From NCBI GenBank assembly GCA_038501195.1, contig JBBPUQ010000006.1, positions 1,860,001-1,924,000 on the forward strand: DNA of 64,000 bases. The letters run 5' to 3'. The notes beneath the pieces were generated by a model, which was given only the letters and a program-made list of their open reading frames with translations, made no database searches and had not been told where the DNA came from. Numbering within the stretch: the first letter of the stretch is position 1; every line of letters starts with the position of its first letter. A program made the position numbers and the translations under genes. Positions 1 to 11,095 of the stretch are shown here, piece after piece. Source of the DNA: Nemania diffusa. Lineage: Eukaryota > Ascomycota > Sordariomycetes > Xylariales > Xylariaceae.

Positions 1-620
1 GTGTAAGTTGATTGGTGCTAGACCATGAACCTATGCACAACTAGTTTGGGACGAAAATTTGAGTCTTCCAATGCAGACAAGAGAAAAAATCAACGGCGTC
101 CTATTGGATGAACAAGTATACCCTGTAAGCCCTATTATAATGGTATTTGAAAGATATCGGTTTCTTTTCCAAGTGGCTTCAGGCGGTACGTGGTTTGTGA
201 GTTGCTCGCCTAGCCTATGCTTACCTTACGGCATATCTATACGCAGACCTTACTTGCCTAGTAACATATTTCGGCGCTCCTATTAGGCAGTGCCTAGGTA
301 TACATATTATGGCCTGGAGGACTGGCCATGCTTTGAGACCCCACGCGTATATATGTCTACAAGTAGGAGATGCATTAATTGTGATTATGATTATGATTAT
401 CATACACCGGAATTAGAGCCCCGCGGGTTGTAGCGTACTCCCGCCCCTGTAATCGTATCGTTCTCCCATTCCGATTGAACGCCGAACTAGCACTCAACCC
501 CCAAGTTTTGCATCCAAGTCACTCACTCGATGCAATATCTTCCCGATAATGCCCTATATTCCAACTGCTCTCCCCAAAACGCTAATTAATTCTAGCCAAG
601 GAAACGGGAGGGTGGTCGTG
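1..620. other. No gene seen; window edge
   Basis: This stretch lies downstream of the minus-strand MARVEL-like gene. I see no coding exon with supporting splice signals and no RNA gene. Short open frames exist but resemble nothing recognisable. A gene cut by the left edge of the window cannot be excluded. Confidence 0.5.
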
Positions 621-1163
621 TCATAGTTTAGCTCTACCGGTGAAGCGGGTTGAGCGCGGATGCGAGGTCCAGTACTCCACACCCAACATAACGGTACTAA
701 GTAGCCAGAGTATTACGTTTACCAAGTCGAGCCAGACCGCGATCCTAATGCGTTGGAGATCGATATTGTCGTCAGTGTTCGCGCTCCAGGATAATCTGCC
801 AAACACGCCGAAGACGGCAACCCAAAGCACGAAGATGGCGAAACTCCATATTGGCACAACAATGAATCGAGAGATGGTCGGGATGAGGAAGACAATGGCG
901 GTCACAGCCGAGAGGCTACCAACGACAACGGCGTAGATCTGTAAGACACGTGAATAGTCAGTAAATAGATAGCTAGGTGCGTCGTGCGCTAGCTGCTTGA
1001 GAGTTCGCAATCCACATACCCATCTTCCATCTATATCATTCCCCTTATGCTCCGAGCGAGCGACATCATCGCCGTACAGCCCAATGACTACCACAGCGAG
1101 GACAAATTGAGCCAAATGTAATATGCCATAGAGCACGCGGCATGTGGTATTGTCGCGGCGCAT
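621..1163 (-). CDS. MARVEL-like four-helix membrane protein
   Basis: Predicted 153-aa integral membrane protein of the fungal MARVEL-domain type. Four hydrophobic segments are visible: one after the N-terminal MRRDNTTC, a second starting IYAVVVGSL, a third in IVVPIWSFAIFVLWVAVF, and a fourth in the C-terminal WLDLVNVILWLLS region. The YG(D/N)D...DGRW stretch between helices 1 and 2 and the D-rich loop before the last helix fit the family. I place an 81-nt intron at 939-1019 (donor GTATGT, acceptor TTACAG, CTGAC-like branch site), because removing it joins DGRW directly to IYAVVVG as in relatives. The intron is a multiple of three and has no stop, so the unspliced frame is also open (180 aa). 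MARVEL proteins are generally linked to membrane apposition and vesicle traffic; the specific role here is unknown. ATG at 1163 is the only sensible start. Confidence 0.75.
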   Translation of the reverse strand: MRRDNTTCRVLYGILHLAQFVLAVVVIGLYGDDVARSEHKGNDIDGRWVCGLRTLKQLAHDAPSYLFTDYSRVLQIYAVVVGSLSAVTAIVFLIPTISRFIVVPIWSFAIFVLWVAVFGVFGRLSWSANTDDNIDLQRIRIAVWLDLVNVILWLLSTVMLGVEYWTSHPRSTRFTGRAKL

Positions 1164-3969
1164 CTTTAACTACCTGGTCGAGGCGCGGGGTAGTATTCCA
1201 GATATTCAAGGGGTTAGACACAAGGGGTAGGGATGTGGGTTTGTGACGTCTTTTGGAAGCGCGGTAGCGTAGGCCGAGAATAGGAAGGGGAGAATGGGAT
1301 ATTTCACAGGAAATACTTGGATGCCGATGGTCTGGAATGAAGAGAGAGTTTATAGTTTACTATGGTACCATCGATATTTCCCCAAAACATGATAAAGTCG
1401 AAGCCGATGGTTGCGCATCCAATATGATATCTAGCACTATGCCTAGCGCGATCGATACATCATGACGTAGGTACATGTTAGCTCGAGCTAACCTTCAGTA
1501 CGGAAGAAACCTTATCTAAACTGTTCTGAAATAATCTACGCAGTACCTAGACTATCTAGTTTTTTTGCGGGGGAGATCTTGGGTAATTTGGCTATTTCGC
1601 TATTGGGTATTGGGGCAAATTAGTCATAGACTTGGCAGAGGCTAACTTACCTACAAACCAAACTTATCTAGATAGTAGATAGACAGTTCATCTATCTGGT
1701 GCCTATCAATCAACCTGAGAACGCACATGTCAAAGGACATCGAACGGCACGAAGCCTTGCGTACCTAACGTAGCCCCAACGCGCCCATTTGAAGTTCCAT
1801 TTCGGACCTAAGTCTGCATGTTTTCCTCATTTCCAGTATGCCACCTACCACATCTGGATCCCATGTTACGCCCGGCTGTTGGGGAGTCTGCATCTCTCAC
1901 GAGAAATGAGTGCGGGGGGGTTTTGCGTATTGTCGAAGTGCAGAATCGTAGAGAATGGTAAAGCAAGCATCTGCCCCCCCACCCTCTCTTGGAATTTTCA
2001 ATTCTCGTAGTTCTTAAGTCGAAGTTTCCATTCCCTGTGCTCCGAGTATCTCAACGCACACCTGCATCATTGCCTTCGGATATTCTACGGATATCCTATT
2101 GTTGCTTGTCAACCCGAGGAAACTCCTGCCTCAGGTAACAGTTCCTGTATTAAGATCTGCGATTTCTGTCACAACCAACTTGTCGTGTAAGTGGTCTGGA
2201 AATGGCGTTAAGACGCACCGGTTTTGATCGAGGCTCTCTCTTTGTGAGGGTGGCAGTACAATCTCATAGGCTCGAATCTCGGGATTCGGTCACGCCGTTC
2301 AGCTGACTCTGGTGAGCGTTAGTCCCTGTCAATAATTCTTTCAGCAGAGTCTGGCAAAAGAGGCTCTTACAAGGACTCTCATGAGGACTCCAACAAGGAC
2401 TCTAATAAAGGCTCTAATAAGGACTCTATCAAGGACTCTAGAGCCATGATACGCTGCAAGTTACTTCCCGTATGACCCGAGAACGTGAGATGATGACGGA
2501 AAATGATGTGGCCACGCGGAGGGCCATGGTTCGTCCTACTTGGTGATTGCAATTGTCGTTTATACATAAGTTGCTGTCTTCGTCTCCTGTTGACTGATTA
2601 GTTTAGGTCTTAACTGTTGATCTCGACGAGAGGTCCGATAGCACAACCACGTCGTGCGTGGATAAACTACGTCTCCAGCTTCGTCTCGCAACCGTACTTG
2701 GTTGTTTGATTATCTTAGCCATCATTGGTAATTGGGGTGTGAAGAGCAGATCTAACTCTCACAAGCGACAATCTTTTCTTGTCTTCATACCTTGGGGGAC
2801 ATAGTATGGTACGTCGACCCATCGTCCACGAAGACACTGATTGTTGGGTGTCGTCAAAATCTAAGTTGGGCTATTTCCCTTTCCGACTCTAGGACTTCCA
2901 TAATGGACGTGGATGGGCTACCACGGAAAGACACGGGAGAAAGGAGAGAATAGGAAGATGGCTTTGCGAGTATTACGGCCGCGAAAAAGGGGGTTGGTGG
3001 CCAGTGACCGAAGGTTTTTTGCCACAAGCCTTACGTCAAGGCATACATCGATACCCAACTACATGAACGCCTGGCCATCTCGCATCTTACGCAGTTCAAC
3101 GGGTTACACCTAAGCTAGCTTGATGGCTTAGGATGCTACCTAATACGGTCTATCGAAAACGGTGCCAGGCAGCAACTTACTGCTAGGCAGTCGTTTCCCC
3201 TTTCAATAATCGATGATTGGGATGTCAAAATATTCTGGCTTCGGCCGACAAAATTTTGATGCCGCCGCCGTGTGTCGTATCTCGTACATTATACCACGAA
3301 CCCGGGTTTGCTTGGTGTCTTGACACATGCAATACAACACTGACATGTGCAAGGTGCTAGTCTGACAAGGGGTTTCCGACAATTCGGTCTATGGGGTTTC
3401 GACCCCTTGATGTGTCTGCGCGAGAAAAAAAACTCTCAATAGGCGTGAATCTATTCTATCTAGCAGTGCCTCGAAAAGCCGTCAAGTCCCACTCATCTTC
3501 ACCGAATCTTACGCAAGCAAAGTTTCTTCATTCGACACCAAACTCGAACCGCAATCATGACTTCTGACGAGAACTGCCTTGTTTACTGTGTAAGCAGATG
3601 AGAAAATTTCTCGTTACACTGCCATCGCCGCCACGAGTTCTGTTACCTTACCAGACAGCTTCAGGGTCAGGTTCGGTAAGCTCTCGCCGTGTCACTTTGA
3701 AAGATCTAGGACTACAGGGTAGAACTGAGGAGACCATGTCGTGGGAGGTGCCGAGATAAGGCTGAATTAGGATGGAGATGAAGCTGTTAAAAGGTTGAAA
3801 AAACGGACAGACATAGTCACTGCCCCATTAATCAGGCATATATGAATCGGCCTCGAGCTGCCCATTAATTCCTTCGATCACCATCGCTCATCGACCTCGT
3901 CAAACAGTCTCTCCAGCATTCAACACATACACATCAATTCTACACACGAGGACATACACACCTGTCAAA
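1164..3969. other. Intergenic, no supported gene
   Basis: About 2.8 kb without a supported gene. It contains a 12-bp tandem repeat at 2366-2442 (listed separately) and several short inverted repeats around 3220-3420. The last 100 bases before 3970 are rich in CA/TC, as in fungal 5' leaders, and probably belong to the small gene downstream. Confidence 0.5.
2366..2442. repeat. 12-bp tandem repeat, about six degenerate copies
   Basis: Roughly six copies of a 12-bp unit close to AAGGACTCTAAT follow each other with point differences. Both strands stay open across the repeat: the plus strand reads as Lys-Asp-Ser-Asn units, the minus strand as Leu-Glu-Ser-Leu units. No start codon or clear exon context supports coding on either strand. 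Confidence 0.7.
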
Positions 3970-4301
3970 ATGGGCTACGGTAGCAGCAGCAAAAGCAGCA
4001 AAAGCAGCCATAGCGGCCACAGCCATAGCGGTCACAGCCACAGTAGCGGGAGCTACAAGCAGAAGAGCTCTCAAAACACCACCGCGTACGGGGGATGCAC
4101 TACTGGAGAACGTCAAAGCGATACGGCCAAATGGCGCTGGAACTGTGTTAGTTAACGCTTTTCGCCTTACCTTCTAACCCGTGACTCATGATTCGATAGT
4201 GTAATTGCGGATTCGACAATTTGTCTTACGAATATAATGTTGCGTGCCCCAGCTGTTCGCACAACCGAGACAGCCGCTGCTTAGTTTGGGGGTTGCCATA
4301 A
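3970..4301 (+). CDS. Small Ser/His-rich protein with Cys-rich C-terminus
   Basis: Two-exon gene encoding about 92 aa. Exon 1 is 3970-4146, exon 2 is 4200-4301; the 53-nt intron has donor GTTAGT, branch TTCTAACC and acceptor GATAG, in phase 0. The N-terminal third is built of Ser, Lys, His and Gly (SSKSSKSSHSGHSHSGHSHS). The C-terminal part reads WNCCNCGFDN...CPSCSHNRDSRC, with a CxC and a CxxC pair plus His, so a small metal-binding (zinc) fold is likely. Similar W-x-C-C-x-C ... C-x2-C-x-H-x-R arrangements occur in small fungal proteins of unknown function. No signal peptide is visible. A 130-codon minus-strand frame overlaps exon 2 and downstream DNA but looks like a shadow. The function is not known; the splice join rests on the Cys pattern. 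Confidence 0.6.
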
Positions 4302-7300
4302 AACTTCGACGAATACAACATCGCTTGACCTTCTGGTTGCCCCGGTAGACCAGACAAGGTCGCCTAAAAAGCCCTGTGCGAGTTCTGCGCAGAGGGGATA
4401 TAAGAATGGCAACTGCGGGGGGGATGACGAAGATGTAAGACGTCGAGAGAGTGCGGGAGGCTATTCTTGTGAGGTGTAACGGGCGAATGAAATACGACCA
4501 ACTTTCTTGGTGTAGAAGATCGGCGATACTGATACCGATACACTGGACTGGCTCACGCCTGGATGGCGCTGGCGGCATTTCATCTATTTAACATTTCCTT
4601 GCTTCGTATACGAATGGAGGCTATAGACTTCGAATAAAATTTATTTTTTTACATCCCCCCCCTTACTTAAAGGTATTCTGAGCGTTCGCATTTATTAACA
4701 TCGGGCCGTTCAACCTTGAGACTGCCCGAGGCATGGTCTTGCATGATGCAGAGTTGAAACATCGAGTGGCCTAGGAAACGGCTCTAAAGTTACGGAGTGC
4801 TACTTCCTCCTGTTTCGATCTTCCGTCTGATATAGAAAAGCCACCTTAGCGGGTGGGTGATGTGGGGAGGCGGGCGCAATCAGAACTCTTGGGGCTTTTT
4901 TGGCTTTGCGTTCATGCTTGTGACCGAAGTTCCCAGCATGTCAACTGATAGCCATTGCAGATGTTACTTGAGCGTCGAAGGCGGTTGCCACACACACTCA
5001 AGAGAGTGAAGGCTGAGCACGAATCCACACTTGTGGTGTATTACAGAGAAGAAGCCTAGGGAGGCAGAGAGAGATATCACGCCTACCTTGGCTCGGTAAA
5101 CAAGTTTCCTTCAGGGCGAGGCAAAGCATGAGCAGGGGGCGCTCTGTGGCTCCCAGCATACCGAGCCACTCCACATATCATCTCGACTTCCTCTCTTGAT
5201 GTGCCCGTATACCTATATGTTATTCGTCCCGTCATACAGCGGTAGGCCTTCGTACCACGCGCCAGAAGATGGGTGGATATGGCTTGTCAAACCCCTAATG
5301 CGAGTTATGTCAGGCTAGGTGATTATGAAGACACTCGGCCATGGGCTTTTCGATGGGCGCACGGCTTGCAGGGACTGGGAGGCGACAGCAGACATGGGCC
5401 AGGGAGAAGAAACGAGGCGGACGTTTCGAGGGCTGAGCTGATATGGAGGAGACATCTATCGGTAAGAAAGGTAGGATGAGGGGGCAAAGCTCGAGCTAAG
5501 CTCAGCATGATCGATGAGACACTTCAATGCAGCCGATCATTGGACCTCTCGTTAAATTGAATCGACACGTTGTCCAATCGAAAGTTGACTATGCTATCGT
5601 TTTTCTCTCTCCGCTGTTGCCTTAAATTTCAGAGCACGCGGTATGGTAAAGCTCCATAGCTCATCTCAATATTAGCTGTAGTACGGGCGTGCTCTCATGC
5701 CAGATTCTGGGGCACAGTTGTCGCCTTGTTAAGGCATCTTGACTAACTTATTAAAGTAAGCAAGCTGCCAACCGCTAAAAAAAAAGTCTGTGCCTGACCA
5801 AAGAAAAGCCAAAGAAAAAAAGAGGTAAAAAGAGAGAGACGGGCCGTAGGGCGTCGTCCTGATACGCCTCGTGCATTACGTTACGTTTGCATATGATCGT
5901 TCCATCGTCGCTTCGACAGCCCGAGCAGATGGTCATGTAGGTACTTCCGGGTCGTTAAACCGAAGATAGTACGAAGATAGTACGCATACGCGCAGGAATT
6001 TCTGAGAAGTGGTCCAGTTGGCGCTACGATTCATAGGGGGGAAAGAGACAGGAAGGCAAGAAGGTAAGGCATCCGTGCTCCGCTGTAACCAGTTTGGCTG
6101 GCAGCACACCTACATGCCTACATTAGCTTATCAAATATTAAGGCATGTATCATGTACTGACACATATACATCAAGTACGCTAGCAGTAACGTCACAACCC
6201 GTGATACTCGGTAGATGCAGATGGAGAGACTGGTGTGAGGCTTCGCCCATCACTTGAACCGATGCAAGTCGGTGAGTATCACAATATTGATGAGACCCGC
6301 ACCTGTCTGTAAGACGATAAATGTAGGGTGTTGATCCATAGAACATTGAGAGGAGAGGGGATGGATAATTGAGCCTCATTCGGCCGCGGAAAAACTAAGT
6401 AGCGTAGCGGAAGCGCACATACGTAGTAGATACATAGATCTACATTGCTTCATACTACCCACCCTCGATGATACCTATACTACGTATCAGCAAAGGCAGG
6501 CTGACCGAAAGGGTTCAGCTACCTTCGGATGTAGGTACGGCGACACAGTGGCGGCCGTATACCTGTAGGTGCAAACACGTTTGCATGATATCCGATGCAT
6601 TGAGTAACTATTGCAGAACACGTTTCTTTCTCGGCAATAGTTGTTCTCTACTGCCGCTGGTCGTGTCAATAGACGACGACGATGAAGACATCACAGTCAA
6701 GGCTCGCAGCGGAGCCCCAGCTACTACGACGGTGATCTCCGAAGAAAAGCTGTAGCTCTGCAAGAGGGAGTCACAGTGATTGGCCCTTTGGAGGAGCTGG
6801 TGAGCAGGGTGAGTGGAGGGTTGGGTAACAGAATAACATCCGGGGGCTGGCCGGCTGGACGAGGCGATCAATCAGCGGCCGTTGAAGACGAGATCCGCTC
6901 TCTACGACGTATATGTTAGCACTCCAATAATGATGCGACGGTATACGCAGTACGTGAGGTCCCGGGATAGATAGGTCTGCCGGTCATCTACTGCACCATA
7001 CTCGCTTAGTCTTCGACGCACCGCGCCTGTATGAGAACTATGGCCGAGGGAAACGGGGGTGGCGCCCCCATTCCTACCTAGGGGCTAGCTGGAAATAAGT
7101 AAGCTACCTAGGTAGGTAGGTATATGCACCTCGGCGTAGCATAGATTCTCGAAAGAATGGCGCGCCGAGGTGGACGTCAAAAGCCGTTGTTACAACGGCG
7201 GCAGCGGCAGCGGCGTATCCGACTGGCTTTCATTGATTGTCCCCGCCATCGATAGGCCGGCTACCTAGGTAGCTCTACGACGTTGTACGTAGTATGCTGG

Positions 7301-8333
7301 AACTCTGCGACACGTGAAAATATTTCGATGCGTAGAATGCGTAGACGCCTAGTTTGCCGTAAGAAGCCGCAATGGGTATCTACTACGTAAGTAGGCCGTG
7401 TATGTACATATGTATGTCAGAACTACCTATATGTTGGTTAGGTATGTAGGTTCTAGGTACAAGGTAATGTAGGTAGGTTGTGCAAGCAGACGCACAAACA
7501 GCCCGAGGTACTACCTACATGAACACCACTCACTCACCGCAACTCAACAACCCCCAAATACAGCCAACCACTCACAATCACAATGCATAGAAGCCTCAGA
7601 ATGGACTCCATCTGTACGTACGGATGAACTAAAACCATGCAGTTGTCCATGAGCAGGTGGCAAATCGATAGATACCTAGTTGCCTTACTTGCAGATAATA
7701 ATTACTAAAGGTGTATGTGTACCAGACGTAGCATTTCGTTGGTCTTACCCTAAGGCACTTGTTTCGAGTTTCATGGGTGAGGACAATCATTGTACTAAGG
7801 TATCTATCTAGATGTACTTAGCCTATCATAGCCCACGCAGTACATGTACACTAGGTAAGTAGGTAAGCACATGGGGAATATGTGTACCTAAATGTACAGC
7901 ACTAAGTTCCTAGGGTAGGTAGTGCAGCCTATACCTACTGCGCGCTTAGAGAGCTTACTGACCCCACGGCTGCAAGTCAACATCTCCGTTTCCATCTCTC
8001 AGTATACCAACGTCAAGCCACCGCTCAGCCAGATTGCTTGCTTGGGTACCGTCCCTGGCCTCTTATTTGTCTGTTGCAGATAGAAATTACCTCACAGATA
8101 GTCGTCAAGTATATTTACAAACCCCGAGCATTGTAAGTCACTCTGTCTTCTATGCTCCACACCGTAAGCGCAGAGTTCGACCTCGAAGTGGCTGGCGTCT
8201 AATGACTGCAACCGCCCGCTACGGTAACTTTGACGATGAGATAAGCCCAAACCACCTTTGATGACTATTGCGAGGCAGAGAAGCAGAGGGACAGACAGCA
8301 GAGCTAATAAGCGTAGTAGCAACCGTAGCAGCA
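4302..8333. other. Long intergenic region with GGTA/TACC motifs
   Basis: Four kilobases without a supported gene. The second half (about 7080-7930) is dense in ACCTAGGT palindromes and GGTA/TACC runs, for example 7101-7122 and 7261-7275. A/G-rich runs occur near 5777-5840. The last few hundred bases probably hold the promoter and leader of the downstream phosphatase gene. Confidence 0.5.
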
Positions 8334-10797
8334 ATGGATGGCCCCGTCTTCTCAGAGAGCGACCTACCATGTCCTCCCTTCATATCCGTACAAGGGCTTC
8401 CAAACTTTAGAGATGCCGGAGGCTACGAGGTGATATCTAATTTGCCCTGTGCCCCCTCCAAGGAAGGGAAGAACAGGGTCAAGATAGTCAGACAAGGGGT
8501 TCTATTTCGGTCATCAGAGGTTAGTATTCTGGTCTTGTATCTCACGTTTTGGGACATATTAGGGGCAAGCGTTGCCCCATTACGCATTTTCTAATGCCGC
8601 TTTCCCTACAAGCTCACGAGGCATTTGGTTCTGCTTCTCATGCCTTTTTTCTTTACTAATAACTGTAAACTGCAACTGCTGACTACTGGTCCCTGAGTAG
8701 CCCTCCCGACTAACAGACGATGGGGCTGCGCAATTAAGCCAACAGCTCGGTATCAAATTAGTCTACGACCTGCGTTCTGCTGTCGAGATTGCGCGGGGCA
8801 TCGGTTCCGGTCGTGGATTCCCGCTTCGTGAATGGGAGGGGTCTGAGCGCAAGTTCGTTCCGGTCTTCTTAGACCAGGATTATTCACCGGAAGCCTTAGC
8901 TCTCCGGTATAAGAACTATGCTGCAGAGAGTGACGAGGTGAGCCAATTCTCTTGCTTCATATAACGTAAGAACGGCATTGGTACAAAGTCCTTGCTTGTG
9001 AGAGGACGCCATGCGCCGTTTATCTCTCAATATATCAGCCGCGTTTCGAGGCGTTGCAGTAGCAGCATTTTACTCAGTTGCCAATTATAACAGCAATGGT
9101 ACCAAGATATGCACGAGACTTCCTGGGCCGTTGCATTAATCTATAGTGTTTCCTCCATGCCCCACTCAAGCATCTATCGTCAAGGAATCAGTTTCATTCC
9201 CGATTGTCTAATGTTAGATCTGGGAACAGGCATCATGGTAGCGATGCCTAAACCCGGAAACAACCTCCTACAAGAGAGGCATTTGTTTCCTAATGGGTGG
9301 AACCTAGATGAAACATCGTCTAGATCAAAGAACATGATGTGATCTCGGGCAGAGAGCTTTCGGGCTCTCCGATAAGTGCAGATTGTTGGACCTGGGCCTT
9401 CTAGGCGACACGATCATGAGCTATCGACAAGGCACACGGTTCACGGGTGCCTAGGCAGCTAGGTGTCTAGTGACATCATGTCAGATACCATGTCGCATTT
9501 TCATTTCTTTTCGTTGTCATCTAAACTACCTTTTCGTCTCTTGATCTGCGTTAAAGGCGTGGCGCTATCAACCTATTTACCTAAGCCTCGCCCGCCCTTC
9601 ATCCTTCAGACCGCTTTTTACGACCCGAATAAGCCCAGACACTAACCAAGACGCCAGGGCTTCATTGAAGCATACAAGGATATTCTCAACGCTGCTACAG
9701 ACCCAGACAACGAGTTTCAGCCTTTCAAGACGATACTAGGTCACTTAGCGGCAGTCCCCGATGCCTCCTCCCCGCCTATTCCTTCGCCGTGTCTTGTTCA
9801 TTGTACGGCAGGAAAAGACCGCACAGGCGTCATCGTTGCACTAGCCCTAAGTCTATGTGGTGTGCCTGACGAAGCCGTTATCTACGAGTATAGGTAAGCT
9901 GTCAATTGGCTCACTGCATACATTTAACCCCTGCATGGCTGCTTAGTATCTAAGTTGTCCCGCCCAGTGACTAGGAACTTTGCTAACCCGTGTGTGTTCC
10001 TACAAATTAGCCTAACTGAAATCGGACTTCGGTCTCGTCTTGAAGAGCTTGTGAAGCACGTCTCAAGCAATCCAAAGATTGGCATCGATGTCGAGGGGGC
10101 AAGGCGGATGGTTGGTGCTAGGTACGTTCCTTCGACATTCACATTATCATCCTCCGGCGCTTATAGTTGCTACCCTCGTCCCAATCTTTTGTTACAATCC
10201 TTCACTCCCTTGTAATCTGCGACTTCACGAACAGACTACATTTCTCGGCTTCATGGGGGGGGACCCCTAATTGGGGTCCATGAGGAATGGAATGGGCCAA
10301 AAATAAAATTCAAGTTTGTTAGAGTCGACAAGTGAGCATGAAACTGCATCATCCACGTTAGGCTGGCGGACGTCAAGAATAGGCAATATTCATCGGCGGC
10401 CCGCCCCTATCCCAGCTTCCTTGATGTTGCAGATGTTCATTTTGAGTCTAAGCTGAATGTCTTCAATAAGGGATGGTTGACGAGCCATGTTACAAATACG
10501 GCCACGGCCACGGCCACCCATTCCTCAATTCCTCCAGCCTTTCGCTTTTCCTTCCATTTACTTGCCAAATCTCCCACCGCGGTATGAACTTAGCTAACAA
10601 TGCTGCTTTCAAGAAAAGAAGCAATGTTAGGCACTCTAGCTCACATCCGCGCTCAGTATGGATCCGTCGAGCAATGTGTCCTTGACCTAGGCATCCTCAC
10701 GCTGGAAGGCATCGCTCAACTGAGAAAAAACTTGATTATTGAAGTCGACGAAGATCAATTATTTCGGTGGCAAGACCATGCCAAGACCATGCTTTAA
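8334..10797 (+). CDS. Tyrosine phosphatase, Y_phosphatase3 type
   Basis: Five-exon gene encoding about 317 aa, related to the fungal/bacterial tyrosine-serine phosphatase family (Y_phosphatase3). Exons: 8334-8519, 8701-8937, 9658-9893, 10011-10121, 10614-10797; all joins keep frame. Family landmarks in order: LPNFRDAGGY near the N-terminus, LFRSSEPSRLTDDG after the first splice, LVYDLRS, and the catalytic loop VHCTAGKDRTG in exon 3, whose Cys forms the phosphoenzyme intermediate and whose Arg binds phosphate. A helical C-terminal part ends in IEVDED...KTML. Such enzymes remove phosphate from tyrosine (or other) residues or from small phosphorylated substrates; the substrate here is unknown. 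ATG 8334 is chosen because the frame upstream offers only non-ATG starts. Introns 2 (720 nt) and 4 (492 nt) are long for this genome. Confidence 0.8.
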
Positions 10798-11095
10798 CGC
10801 GACGAGACGAAAATAGACGAGATACACTAAGACGTGAGGATGGATTGAAGGGGTATATATTTGCAGATTTTATGTACAGCAGGCTCAAGATACAAGGTTA
10901 GATACATGCCGTCTATATATAGAGGGGGCGATCGATTAGCAACCGAATTCGCGACACCCAATGTCGCGCAGAGGTGGCGTTTAACTATCCACTTTTATAG
11001 ACATGACTGTAAGCACGTTTTATCACCCATGGGCATCTTTTCCCCAAGAGCTAGGTACAATACATTGTTGATACACCAAACCCACCTAGTACCAT

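Noticed and set aside
2215..2300. GGCTCGAATC resembling a tRNA B box
   Set aside because: It deviates from GGTTCGAATCC, and no A box or cloverleaf could be formed around it.
3360..3415. Inverted repeat CAAGGGGT...ACCCCTTG as a mobile-element end
   Set aside because: Only about 8 bp of clean pairing and no target duplication; chance hairpin is sufficient.
4186..4578. 130-codon minus-strand frame with an ATG overlapping the small Cys/His gene
   Set aside because: No domain-like pattern and it is antisense to exon 2, whose Cys spacing and splice signals are more convincing.
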